Below are positions 1 to 8,224 of a stretch of DNA of 25,496 nucleotides, piece after piece. Source of the DNA: Duncaniella sp. (GTDB taxonomy: Bacteria; Bacteroidota; Bacteroidia; Bacteroidales; Muribaculaceae); NCBI RefSeq assembly GCF_029054785.1, contig NZ_JAIDEN010000044.1, positions 1 through 25,496 on the forward strand, written 5' to 3'. Under the pieces are notes generated by a model. It was not told the DNA's origin and did no database searches. It saw nothing but the letters and a program-made list of their open reading frames with translations. Within the stretch, counting starts at the first letter, position 1, and every line of letters begins with the position of its first letter. The translations under genes were made by a program, and so were the position numbers.

Positions 1-57
1 CACGCAATACGAGATTGCCTCTTGTCTCGTGGGCGCGGAGATGGGTATAAGAGACCG
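1..57. other. Illumina Nextera P7/i7 adapter left at contig end
   Basis: Bases 24-57 match the 34-nt Nextera read-2 transposase adapter at 31 of 34 positions, with differences at 35, 44 and 56. Bases 16-23 (TGCCTCTT) equal the N711 i7 index in primer orientation. Bases 1-15 match the end of the P7 primer at 12 of 15 positions. P7, index, adapter and mosaic end are in the right order and spacing, so this is library sequence, not genome. Adapter sequences are recalled from general knowledge. Confidence 0.95.
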
Positions 58-71
58 GCGTCTTTGCATAA

Positions 72-120
72 TTAAGAAGGCACCATTGGAAGCGATCAGC
101 TTCCAATGGTGCCTTCTTAA
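72..120. terminator. Perfect 22-bp hairpin, probable terminator of a gene lost at the contig edge
   Basis: Arms 72-93 and 99-120 are exact reverse complements around a 5-nt loop (94-98). There is no strong T tract on either side, but the 3' arm ends CCTTCTTAA. It lies upstream of the lipoprotein promoter and probably ends transcription from a gene beyond the contig edge. It could also be a dispersed structured repeat. Confidence 0.6.
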
Positions 121-174
121 CAGTGGTAAAATAAAAAAAATATGTATCAAATATAAAATATGTATATTAGACAG

Positions 175-205
175 TTGGTGGATAAAGGTATAATGTTTAA
201 CTTTG
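175..205 (+). promoter_or_regulatory. Bacteroidota-type promoter of the lipoprotein gene
   Basis: A TTG at 175-177 is followed after 20 bp by TAACTTTG at 198-205, an exact match to the TAnnTTTG -7 box. Transcription would start near 212, leaving a leader of about 27 nt before the ATG at 239. Confidence 0.7.
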
Positions 206-238
206 GAGGGTTACTTCTGTCATTAACACCCTCTTGAT

Positions 239-778
239 ATGAAACATCTGCTTCTGCCGATACTCCTGATGCCATTGGCGGCCTGTACCTCTCAGAAGGA
301 TCAGGCTGTGGCTTCAGCCCCGGCGCCTGAGGCTGTGGTCATGGGAGGTAAAACACCGTCAGCTTCGCCGTCCAAAGCAGTTGCTATGGCCCGCATCTAC
401 AAGACCGACGGCGATTATGCCGACCGTGTTCCTGTCACACTTGATTCCGGCCATAAGCGTCTGGTGTCTTTTCCGGCACCGTCTGACCTGGCGGGAGGCG
501 AGCCGCTGAGACTCTCGGACGGCTTCCTGCTTGACCGCCGCGGAGTTTCGGCTGCAACGGCATTCACTCGCTGGACCTATCGGGAATATGCCGCGATGGA
601 GTCGGCCCCGGACCCTGATGAAATCATGGCCGCGATTATTCCCGGCGCCCGTGTGACGGAGATCTACCAGATGCCCTTTCCGGCCGGCGAACCGGACGCC
701 GCTGCGCGTTGCGACAGCCTCATAGCAGCCGGACTGCCCGGTTGCCGTCTTGTATATAGCCTCCCAAAGAAGTTATAG
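239..778 (+). CDS. Hypothetical lipoprotein
   Basis: A 179-residue protein with a short hydrophobic signal ending in the lipobox LAAC, so Cys16 should be lipidated and the mature protein attached to a membrane, probably the outer one. An Ala/Pro/Ser-rich linker covers about residues 24-48. A compact domain follows with conserved-looking stretches such as MARIYKTDGDYADRV (about 50-64), LLDRRGVS and AFTRWTYREY. I recognise it as a conserved Bacteroidales protein of unknown function and see no catalytic motif. It has its own promoter and is followed by a long hairpin (781-837), so it is probably monocistronic. Its position just ahead of the protease array is suggestive, but nothing in the sequence shows it is an inhibitor or partner. 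Confidence 0.8.
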   Translation: MKHLLLPILLMPLAACTSQKDQAVASAPAPEAVVMGGKTPSASPSKAVAMARIYKTDGDYADRVPVTLDSGHKRLVSFPAPSDLAGGEPLRLSDGFLLDRRGVSAATAFTRWTYREYAAMESAPDPDEIMAAIIPGARVTEIYQMPFPAGEPDAAARCDSLIAAGLPGCRLVYSLPKKL

Positions 779-780
779 CC

Positions 781-837
781 CCTGAATCTTTTCGGAATCG
801 CTGCGGGTATGCCGGTCCGAAGAGTGATGAATTCAGG
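781..837. terminator. Long imperfect hairpin after the lipoprotein gene
   Basis: CCTGAAT (781-787) pairs with ATTCAGG (831-837). Just inside, 788-796 pairs with 816-824 except for one G-U. No T tract follows, so a role in termination or mRNA stability is inferred. Confidence 0.4.
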
Positions 838-865
838 TTACTGACAGGTAACAGCAAATAGATAT

Positions 866-900
866 ATACTATAATTAATATAGTATGAGTATAGTATGAG
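866..900 (+). promoter_or_regulatory. AT-rich inverted and direct repeats, operator-like, ahead of the protease operon
   Basis: ATACTATA (866-873) and TATAGTAT (879-886) form a perfect 8-bp inverted repeat with a 5-nt spacer. TATAGTATGAG is repeated exactly back to back at 879-889 and 890-900. The motif TATAGTAT thus occurs three times, once inverted. I find no TAnnTTTG box between 838 and 944, so this may be a regulator site or part of a non-standard promoter for the downstream operon. Confidence 0.45.
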
Positions 901-943
901 AATAGAAAATAAAGTAACAAAAGTCTATAACACCTTAATTCCT

Positions 944-3289
944 GTGCGAAAACCAATCTTATTTCTGATTTTGGCAACCCTGTTGGGTATGTCGGCGTTT
1001 GCCCGTAGCCTTAGTCCGTCAGAAGCACTTGCCCGTGCCGCCGGACATCCCTTTTCTTCGGTCTCTCGCTCTTCGGTCAGTCAGCAGCCTGTGATGACTG
1101 TCGGTACTGATCAGGCTCCTGCTCTCTATGTCTTCGACAAGGGGACGGACAATGGCTTTCTGATTGTCGCGGCTGACGACGTTGCGGCGCCTGTGATCGC
1201 TTACAGCGACAGCGGTTCCTTTGACCCTGAAAATCTGCCCGCCAACCTCAGAGGCTGGCTTGAACTGTGCGGACGTCAGATCCGTGAAGCCTCCGCGGCA
1301 GGCGTGGAGACTTACAGCCGCGCTTCGTCTCCTGACCGTGACCCGATCGCCCCTCTGATGACCACCAAGTGGGACCAGGGCGCTCCCTACTATAATTTCT
1401 GTCCGACTGTCAACGGAATCAGAACCTATACAGGCTGCGTTGCTACTGCGATGGCCCAGGTGATGAAATATTACAACTGGCCTGAAAAGGCATCCGAAAA
1501 CGCTCTCCTGAAATATAACTGGATCAGGGACGGTGCCCCGACAAGCGTGCTGACCGCCGATTTCAGCAATTTCCGTTTTGACTGGGACAACATGCTTGAC
1601 AATTACAGAGGCGTGGCCTATAATGACGCTCAGGCCGAGGCCGTGGCGAAACTGATGCAGGCCTGCGGTTATTCAGTCGAGATGCGCTACAACATATCGG
1701 CCTCCGGTGCATTCTCCGAAAGTGTGGGCTATGCCCTTGTCAGCTACTTCGGCTATGATGCCGGACTCCACAATGAGCCGCGCGACCTCTACACTTCCTC
1801 GCAGTGGGAAGATATGATCTATGAAAACCTGCGGACCTGCGGGCCGGTGGTCTACTGGGGCGCAGGCGATGCCGGGGCCCACTGTTTTGTCTGCGACGGC
1901 TATCAGTCAGGCGGCTATTTCCATATCAACTGGGGCTGGAGCGGCATGAGCGACGGCTATTTCCTGCTCAACATCCTTTGCCCGACAGATCTGGGTATAG
2001 GCGGCGGATCGGGAGGCTTCAACAGCGCCCAGGGCGCTCTGCTCGGAGTGAAACCCGCAACCGATACCGAGGCGAAGCGCCGCTACACGTTCAGGACCAC
2101 TGCCGGCATAACCGCCACGAGCACCAACGGGACCTATGTCTATCTCTACGGAATGTTCAAAAACTATTCGCCGTATACGGTCAACGGAAAATTCGTCCTG
2201 AGGCTTTACAATGAAGACGGAACCGAATATATCCGTTCGTGCACGGTCTATACCCCCTCCTCAGCCAAGAATTTCGGACTCTACTCGGCAACGTCGACCA
2301 TTCTCGGAGTCGTTCCCAATACCGTTCCGGACGGGACCTACCGTATTTATCCCGCAATCGAGGTCGACGGCGAGGAATATGAGTTCCGTTCTCCGCCCGG
2401 AGGAGCCGGATATATCGTCTACACCCGTCAGAACGGGCGCAATACAGCCTCTCTCCCCGACGTCGGACAGATGATGGTCGAGGATCTCAGCACCAATGGC
2501 GACATCTATGCCGGCAAGCCGTTCAGAGTGACCGGCACGGCCCGCTTTACGGGCAAGGATGATGCCAATCTCTATGTGGTCGCATCCCTGCTGAAAGCTG
2601 ACGGATCTGTCTGCGGCTACGGAACAAGACTGACACTTACATTCTCCGACCGGGGAAATCCCTTTGAATTTGTCAGCGACTGGTTCATGAACGGCACTGC
2701 GAGCGCCAGAGTCGAGGCCGGTGACTATACCTTTGCCTTGCAGTTCTACAATGATGCCGAGAGCCGCTATGAGACAATCGCATCCTGTCCGGTGAAAGTT
2801 CTGGACAACGCTCCTGCCGGCACCTACGAGGTTACGGCGCTTGAGGTTGACAAGGCCGACGGTGTCGATCCGGCTGACATCTGCATCACGGCCCATGTCA
2901 GAGGTCTGACCGGTGTGGTCTATGAGAATCTTATATTCGTGGTGAGCAAAGGCGGCGCAAATGTCTGGCAGAACCATCTGCCGTTCTTTGCAAGCGCCGG
3001 ACAGTCCACAAGCGTTTCGATCAGCGCCTCGCTTCCCGAAGCGAAACCTGGCGAGAAATACGACGTCCGCTGCTGGCGCAACGTAGGTGGCCGCTATGAG
3101 GCCAAGAGTGACATTGTCTCGTTTGTTGTTGCCGGTCAGAGCGGCATTGACAGTGTCGGAGAGGATGATGTCAATGCTCCGGTAGAATACTTCAACCTTC
3201 AGGGACAGCGCGTTTCCGGCACCTCTCTTGCTCCAGGCATCTATCTGCGCCGCCAGGGTTCTAAGATCTCTAAGGTCCTTGTCCGCTGA
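944..3289 (+). CDS. C10 family cysteine protease 1 (streptopain-like, Spi prodomain, sorting tail)
   Basis: Predicted secreted papain-fold protease. The reading frame opens at an ATG at 896, but the signal peptide (VRKPILFLILATLL...AFARS) lines up with the MRK starts of the three paralogs only if translation begins at the GTG at 944, giving 781 residues. A Spi-type prodomain (about 23-120) is followed by the C10 catalytic domain (about 130-370). The nucleophile is Cys165 in TGCVATAMAQ, the histidine is His313 in AHCFVCDG, and Asn329 is in HINWGW. Beta-sandwich-like repeats fill the C-terminal half. The protein ends in a tail containing EYFNLQGQRV and PGIYLRRQG that resembles a T9SS type A sorting signal. 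It is the first of three closely spaced paralogs with no terminator between them. Substrate unknown. Confidence 0.9.
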   Translation: MRKPILFLILATLLGMSAFARSLSPSEALARAAGHPFSSVSRSSVSQQPVMTVGTDQAPALYVFDKGTDNGFLIVAADDVAAPVIAYSDSGSFDPENLPANLRGWLELCGRQIREASAAGVETYSRASSPDRDPIAPLMTTKWDQGAPYYNFCPTVNGIRTYTGCVATAMAQVMKYYNWPEKASENALLKYNWIRDGAPTSVLTADFSNFRFDWDNMLDNYRGVAYNDAQAEAVAKLMQACGYSVEMRYNISASGAFSESVGYALVSYFGYDAGLHNEPRDLYTSSQWEDMIYENLRTCGPVVYWGAGDAGAHCFVCDGYQSGGYFHINWGWSGMSDGYFLLNILCPTDLGIGGGSGGFNSAQGALLGVKPATDTEAKRRYTFRTTAGITATSTNGTYVYLYGMFKNYSPYTVNGKFVLRLYNEDGTEYIRSCTVYTPSSAKNFGLYSATSTILGVVPNTVPDGTYRIYPAIEVDGEEYEFRSPPGGAGYIVYTRQNGRNTASLPDVGQMMVEDLSTNGDIYAGKPFRVTGTARFTGKDDANLYVVASLLKADGSVCGYGTRLTLTFSDRGNPFEFVSDWFMNGTASARVEAGDYTFALQFYNDAESRYETIASCPVKVLDNAPAGTYEVTALEVDKADGVDPADICITAHVRGLTGVVYENLIFVVSKGGANVWQNHLPFFASAGQSTSVSISASLPEAKPGEKYDVRCWRNVGGRYEAKSDIVSFVVAGQSGIDSVGEDDVNAPVEYFNLQGQRVSGTSLAPGIYLRRQGSKISKVLVR

Positions 3290-3332
3290 AGATAGTAATA
3301 AAAGAAATCACTATTAAATTCTTCACATCTGT

Positions 3333-5687
3333 ATGCGTAAATTATTTTTGTTCTTCTCATTGGCCCTCCTTTCAGGAGCAGGAGCTGCCGCGCGCAGCCT
3401 GACTCCCTCGGAGGCATTGGGACGTGTGACGGGTCAGGCCGTGGTCCACGTGTCAAGATCGGCTTCTGCTCCGGCGCCGGTAATGACGGTCGGGACAGAT
3501 GACACGCCTTCTCTCTATGTGTTCAACCGTCCTGAAGGAGGCTGGATGATCGTTTCAGCCGATGATGTCGCAGCGCCGGTGATCGCTTACAACGACAGCG
3601 GGGCGATTGATCCTGAAAACCTGCCTGAAAACTTCAGGGGATGGCTCGAAGAGAGCAGCCGTCAGATCCGCATGGCCTCAGACTCAGGAGCCGAGCCTTA
3701 TGCCGTCTCAAGGTCTTCTGACAGGGAACCGATAGCTCAGATGCTGACAACAGTCTGGGATCAGAAAGCGCCTTTCAATGACAGTTGTCCGATGGTTGCC
3801 AACAAACGCACCTACACCGGCTGTGTCGCCACTGCGATGGCTCAGGTGATGAAATACTACAACTGGCCTAAACAGGCCGGTGAAAATGCCAATATCACAT
3901 ACGCCTGGCGCGGAGGCCCGGCTGATACCCCGACTCTGAGCGCCGATTTCAGCAACTTCCGCTTTGACTGGGACAATATGGTCGACAGCTACTTTGCCGG
4001 CTATACTTCCGTGCAGTCAGAAGCTGTCGCCAAGCTCATGCAGGCCTGCGGCTATTCGGTTGAAATGATGTACAGCACCGTGGCCTCCGCTGCCTTTAAC
4101 GAGAAAGTCGGAAATGCTCTGGTGACATATTTCGACTATGATGCCGGTCTGCACAACGAACCCCGCGAACTCTACACAACCGCCGAGTGGGAGCAGATGG
4201 TCTATGACAATCTCAAGGAGTGCGGTCCGATGGTCTACTGGGGCACCGGCAGCGTCGGTCACTGCTTCGTATGCGACGGCTATAAGGGTGACGGCTATTT
4301 CCATTTCAACTGGGGGTGGACAGGCAACAGCGACGGCTACTATCTGCTTGACGCTCTCAATCCGGCTTATGTCGGAACAGGAGGCGGAACCGGTGGCTAC
4401 AACAGTTCGCAGGGCGCTCTCTTCGGTGCCAAGCCGTCTGACGGAAAGCCTGCCGAGCGCCGTTACACATTCACTTGTTCCGCGTTCGCCAATGTGACAG
4501 TCCAGGGCACTTTCCTGACCATCGACGGCGAGTTTAAAAACCGCTCTCCTTATAATGTCGACGGAAAGGCAGTCTATCTCATTTATAATGAAGACGGCAC
4601 AGAGCTGGTGACAACGGTGGGTGATTTTACGCTTCCATCTTCGTTCTTGAACTACGGTCCTGATTCCAACTGCTACAAACTTATGGGCTCTATTCCGAGC
4701 ACCGCTTTGGGTGAGGGCACATATCGCGTCTATCCCGGCATACGCGTCGATGGCAAAGACTATGTTTTCCGGACTCCGTGTTCTGAACCGGACTATATCA
4801 TCTATAAGCGTGAAAAGAACGGTTCGTCCTATACCAATACGGCCACTCTTCCCTCAGTCGGGGAGATGGTCGTCGAAGATCTGAGCACCAACGGCGATTT
4901 CTATGTCGGAAGCAACATCAAGGTGTCAGGTGTGGCCAGATTTACAGGCAATGCCGAATCTGAGCTTTATCTTCTGGCGGCACTTGTCGATTCCGAAGGC
5001 AATGTCCTCACCACTGCCGATGGCGCAACTATTAAATTCACGCCTGAAGGAAAGCCGTTTGAGTTCATAAGCTCATGGTTCAGAAACTACACCGTCACTC
5101 CAGGCAAACACACTTTCGCTCTGGTCTATATGGATGATTTCACCTATGAGTACAAGATAATGGCATCATGTGAGGTGACAGTCAGTCCGTATGTCTACGG
5201 CGAGTATGAGATTAAGAGTCTTGATGTCGCCAACTCGTCGGCTGTCGATCCGATGTCGATCAGTCTGACCGGCACGGTCCTTGGTCTGGCCGGGGTTGCG
5301 GAAGATAACTATCTTTATTTCGGAATAAAGGATGCTTCTGACAAGACCATTCTTACAGAGAACGTCAAGCTTTATGTGACAGCCGGAAACACTGCGACTC
5401 TCCGCGCCACAGTGTCTCTGCCGGATGCAAAACCCGGCGAAGTCTATACAGCCTATTTTTATAGAGAACGATATAGTTTCCCCGGAGGCATGCAGCCGGT
5501 CTATGAACTTCCCGGTGTGCCGTTTACAATCGGCTCACAGAGCGGCCTGCCCGGCATCGAGGCCGACAATGACCGGCCTGCCGAATATTTCAACCTTCAG
5601 GGACGTCGCGTCGATCCATCCGCACTCACCCCCGGCATCTATCTGCGCCGCCAAGGCTCGAAGACGGTCAAGATCCTGGTGAAGTAA
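3333..5687 (+). CDS. C10 family cysteine protease 2
   Basis: A 784-residue paralog starting 43 nt after protease 1, with no terminator between, so probably co-transcribed. The signal peptide covers about 1-20 (cleavage near GAAAARS) and the Spi-type prodomain about 22-125. In the catalytic domain Cys164 is in YTGCVATAMAQ, His310 in VGHCFVCDGY and Asn326 in FHFNWGW, so the protein should be active. The C-terminal half has Ig-like beta-rich repeats with phrases shared by the paralogs, such as EGTYRVYPGIRVDGKDY and VEDLSTNGDFYVG. It ends in EYFNLQGRRV...PGIYLRRQGSK...KILVK. Known C10 enzymes (for example streptococcal SpeB) are secreted zymogens activated by prodomain removal. The target here cannot be read from sequence. 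Confidence 0.92.
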   Translation: MRKLFLFFSLALLSGAGAAARSLTPSEALGRVTGQAVVHVSRSASAPAPVMTVGTDDTPSLYVFNRPEGGWMIVSADDVAAPVIAYNDSGAIDPENLPENFRGWLEESSRQIRMASDSGAEPYAVSRSSDREPIAQMLTTVWDQKAPFNDSCPMVANKRTYTGCVATAMAQVMKYYNWPKQAGENANITYAWRGGPADTPTLSADFSNFRFDWDNMVDSYFAGYTSVQSEAVAKLMQACGYSVEMMYSTVASAAFNEKVGNALVTYFDYDAGLHNEPRELYTTAEWEQMVYDNLKECGPMVYWGTGSVGHCFVCDGYKGDGYFHFNWGWTGNSDGYYLLDALNPAYVGTGGGTGGYNSSQGALFGAKPSDGKPAERRYTFTCSAFANVTVQGTFLTIDGEFKNRSPYNVDGKAVYLIYNEDGTELVTTVGDFTLPSSFLNYGPDSNCYKLMGSIPSTALGEGTYRVYPGIRVDGKDYVFRTPCSEPDYIIYKREKNGSSYTNTATLPSVGEMVVEDLSTNGDFYVGSNIKVSGVARFTGNAESELYLLAALVDSEGNVLTTADGATIKFTPEGKPFEFISSWFRNYTVTPGKHTFALVYMDDFTYEYKIMASCEVTVSPYVYGEYEIKSLDVANSSAVDPMSISLTGTVLGLAGVAEDNYLYFGIKDASDKTILTENVKLYVTAGNTATLRATVSLPDAKPGEVYTAYFYRERYSFPGGMQPVYELPGVPFTIGSQSGLPGIEADNDRPAEYFNLQGRRVDPSALTPGIYLRRQGSKTVKILVK

Positions 5688-5722
5688 ACTGACAATCAAT
5701 CCACTACAATAAGAAATTCAAA

Positions 5723-8029
5723 ATGCGAAAATCACTTTTATTCATATCATTGGCTGCTATGGCCGGACTGGGAGCTTCGGCTCGCAGTCTTAGCCCGGCA
5801 GAGGCTCTGGACCGTGCCATGACTCAAGGCTCTGCGCCTGTCTCCCGTTCAGGAGGTCAGCCGGAACTGGTCATGACTCTCGGCGACCCAGGTGAGCCGG
5901 CTCTCTATCTCTACAACAACAGCCCGCGGGGCTATATGATCGTCTCGGCTGACGATGTGGGCGCTCCGGTGATCGGTTACAGCGACAACGGCTGTCTCGA
6001 TCCTGACAATCTCCCTGAAAATATGCGTTTCTGGCTCGATCTGTGCAAGGAGCAGATTCTCCGTGCGTCTGCCGAAGGTCTTGCGCCCTATTCGCGTGCT
6101 GCCGGAACCGACCATGAGCCTATCGGTCCGCTGATGACCACAACGTGGAACCAGCAAGGTCCTTACAATGACCTTTGTCCGAAGATTGGTTCATCGCGAA
6201 CCGTGACCGGCTGCGTGGCCACTGCTATGGCCGAGGTGATGAAGTATTACAACTGGCCCGACAAGGTTGTCGAGGATGCCAATATCTCTTATCAGTGGTA
6301 CAACGGCACAACCGTCACCCTGAGCGAGGATTTCAGCAACTATGAGTTCCAGTGGGATCTCATGATTGATGATTATCACGACAAGCACACCAAGGAACAG
6401 GCTGCCGCTGTGGCCAAGCTGATGCAGGCCTGCGGTTATTCAGTCGACATGAGCTATGGCACCGATGCATCCGGCTCTTTCGGTGCGAAGGTCGGAGGCG
6501 CTCTGGTGAGATACTTCAAATATGATGCGGGCCTCCACAACGAGCCTCGCGAGATGCACTCTTCAGCTGCCTGGGACAATATGATCTATGAGAACCTGAA
6601 AACCTGCGGTCCTGTGCTCTGGTGGGGCTATGGTTCTGTCGGCCACTGCTTTGTCTGCGACGGCTACCGTGGCAACGGCTACTATCACTTCAACTGGGGC
6701 TGGGGCGGTCTGAGCGACGGCTATTACCTTCTGGATGCCCTTGATCCCGGCTCGACAGGTGTCGGGGGCGGCACAGGCGGTTTCAACAACGGCCAGGGTG
6801 TGCTCCTCGGAGTCAAGCCTGCCGATAAAGACTCATCCTCCAAGCGCCGCTATACCTTCTATGCGCCTAATGGCATCACGGAAGCATTTGTAGATGGCTC
6901 GAAGCTGTCGCTGTTCGGAACGTTCAGGAATCTTTCGCCCTACATGGTGAACGCCACTTTCAAATTCCGTGTCTACACGGAGGAAGACGGCGCGGAAAAA
7001 TATCTTACCTCATATTCCGCAGCAATCCCCTCCCCGGATAAGTTCTATCCCCCGAACTATGAGTCGATGATCGAATGTGTGATCCCTGAGACCTTGCCTG
7101 ACGGAACATACCGTATCTATCCGGCCGTAGAGTTCGACGGGGAGGAGCATATCTTCATTTCGGCTCCAGGTTATGCCGACTATGTCATCTATACCCGCGG
7201 GAACGGAGAGAACAAGGCTGAACTTCATGATTCGACAGTTCTGACGGTGGAAAATCTCAGTTCGAACGGTAAGATCTATTTTGGAAAGCGCTTCAGAGTC
7301 ACCGGTACTGCCATGTTCTCAGGAGGCGTTGGTGACACAGATCGCAACGTCGGAGTGCGCCTTCTCGATTCCGCAGGCAATATCTGCGGTTACAGCACCG
7401 AGCAGAATGTGACATTCTCTAACGAAGGCAGAGATTTTGAGATTGTATGTGCGTGGTTCACGCCGACCGGCTCTGGAATTTCCGATGGAGAATATACTCT
7501 GGCTTTGATGGTCGGTTCAGAGACCGTCGGAAGCTGTCCGGTGACGATCACCAAGGAGAGCCCTGTCGGGGAGTATAAGATTACCGCCGTGACAGTCAAG
7601 AACGCAAGTGCCGTCGATCCGCAGAATATCGATATCAACGTTACAGTGAAAGGCATTTCCGGCCTGATCGACGAGTATATGACGGTCAAGATCAATCGAG
7701 GCATCACTCCGGTAGCCACCTACCGTTGGGTTGAGGTGTTTGTTACCGAAGGTCAGACTGCTACCGTCAATTTCGTCACCTCGCTGACATCCGTCATACC
7801 GGGCTTTCAGTACAGTGTGATTTGCGAGAGCCAGTCGCAGCCCTCCACAACGGGCAAAGCCTATATCTACTTTGCCGATACCAGCGGCATTGCCGATATC
7901 GAGGCCGACGATGACACCCCGGTTGAATATTTCAACCTTCAGGGCATTCCTGTCAGCGCCGACAATCTCACTCCCGGTGTCTATGTACGCCGCCAGGGAT
8001 CGAATGTCTCTAAAATTGTAGTGAAATAA
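5723..8029 (+). CDS. C10 family cysteine protease 3
   Basis: A 768-residue paralog and the last gene of the three-gene unit, starting 35 nt after protease 2 and followed by a strong hairpin at 8063-8112. The start MRKSLLFISL matches its paralogs. Signal peptide about 1-20, Spi-type prodomain about 22-122. Catalytic residues are intact: Cys164 in VTGCVATAMAE, His308 in VGHCFVCDGY, Asn324 in YHFNWGW. It is the only copy with Glu rather than Gln after TGCVATAMA. The beta-sandwich region carries the shared phrase PDGTYRIYPAVEFDGEEH. The tail (SGIADIEAD, EYFNLQGIPVSADNLTPG) is nearly identical to that of protease 4, much closer than the preceding domains, suggesting local gene conversion. Confidence 0.92.
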   Translation: MRKSLLFISLAAMAGLGASARSLSPAEALDRAMTQGSAPVSRSGGQPELVMTLGDPGEPALYLYNNSPRGYMIVSADDVGAPVIGYSDNGCLDPDNLPENMRFWLDLCKEQILRASAEGLAPYSRAAGTDHEPIGPLMTTTWNQQGPYNDLCPKIGSSRTVTGCVATAMAEVMKYYNWPDKVVEDANISYQWYNGTTVTLSEDFSNYEFQWDLMIDDYHDKHTKEQAAAVAKLMQACGYSVDMSYGTDASGSFGAKVGGALVRYFKYDAGLHNEPREMHSSAAWDNMIYENLKTCGPVLWWGYGSVGHCFVCDGYRGNGYYHFNWGWGGLSDGYYLLDALDPGSTGVGGGTGGFNNGQGVLLGVKPADKDSSSKRRYTFYAPNGITEAFVDGSKLSLFGTFRNLSPYMVNATFKFRVYTEEDGAEKYLTSYSAAIPSPDKFYPPNYESMIECVIPETLPDGTYRIYPAVEFDGEEHIFISAPGYADYVIYTRGNGENKAELHDSTVLTVENLSSNGKIYFGKRFRVTGTAMFSGGVGDTDRNVGVRLLDSAGNICGYSTEQNVTFSNEGRDFEIVCAWFTPTGSGISDGEYTLALMVGSETVGSCPVTITKESPVGEYKITAVTVKNASAVDPQNIDINVTVKGISGLIDEYMTVKINRGITPVATYRWVEVFVTEGQTATVNFVTSLTSVIPGFQYSVICESQSQPSTTGKAYIYFADTSGIADIEADDDTPVEYFNLQGIPVSADNLTPGVYVRRQGSNVSKIVVK

Positions 8030-8062
8030 GAAGGCATCTGATGAATGCCATCTGAACCTCTG

Positions 8063-8112
8063 AAAAGATTTCTGACAGCATTGTATTTACACATTGCTGT
8101 CAGAAATCTTTT
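8063..8112 (+). terminator. Terminator of the three-protease operon
   Basis: Exact 18-bp arms at 8063-8080 and 8095-8112 surround a 14-nt loop. The 3' arm ends in CTTTT. It lies 33 nt after the stop of protease 3 and separates it from protease 4. Confidence 0.8.
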
Positions 8113-8121
8113 AAATCAGTT

Positions 8122-8158
8122 ATTTTGCTTGCAAAATGAAAATTTTTGCGTAAATTGC
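8122..8158 (+). promoter_or_regulatory. Candidate promoter/operator region of protease 4
   Basis: A 7-bp inverted repeat (ATTTTGC at 8122-8128, GCAAAAT at 8131-8137) is followed by TAAATTGC at 8151-8158, an imperfect -7 box. A leader of about 60 nt precedes the ATG at 8225. This is weaker than the other promoters called in the window. Confidence 0.35.
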
Positions 8159-8224
8159 GCCCGTTAACCGATCAAATTGTCAGGGTCCGGATTTCGGACT
8201 CATCTTCTATTTTTTCACATTTTT

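Noticed and set aside
239..778. Lipoprotein as a protease inhibitor or immunity partner for the C10 array
   Set aside because: It has its own promoter and terminator-like hairpin and no similarity to the Spi prodomain that I can see. Neighbourhood alone is not enough.
781..944. Invertible (phase-variable) promoter ahead of the protease operon
   Set aside because: The inverted repeats are too close together (5-nt spacer, or a 43-nt hairpin loop region) and no promoter lies between arms. No invertase gene is in the window.
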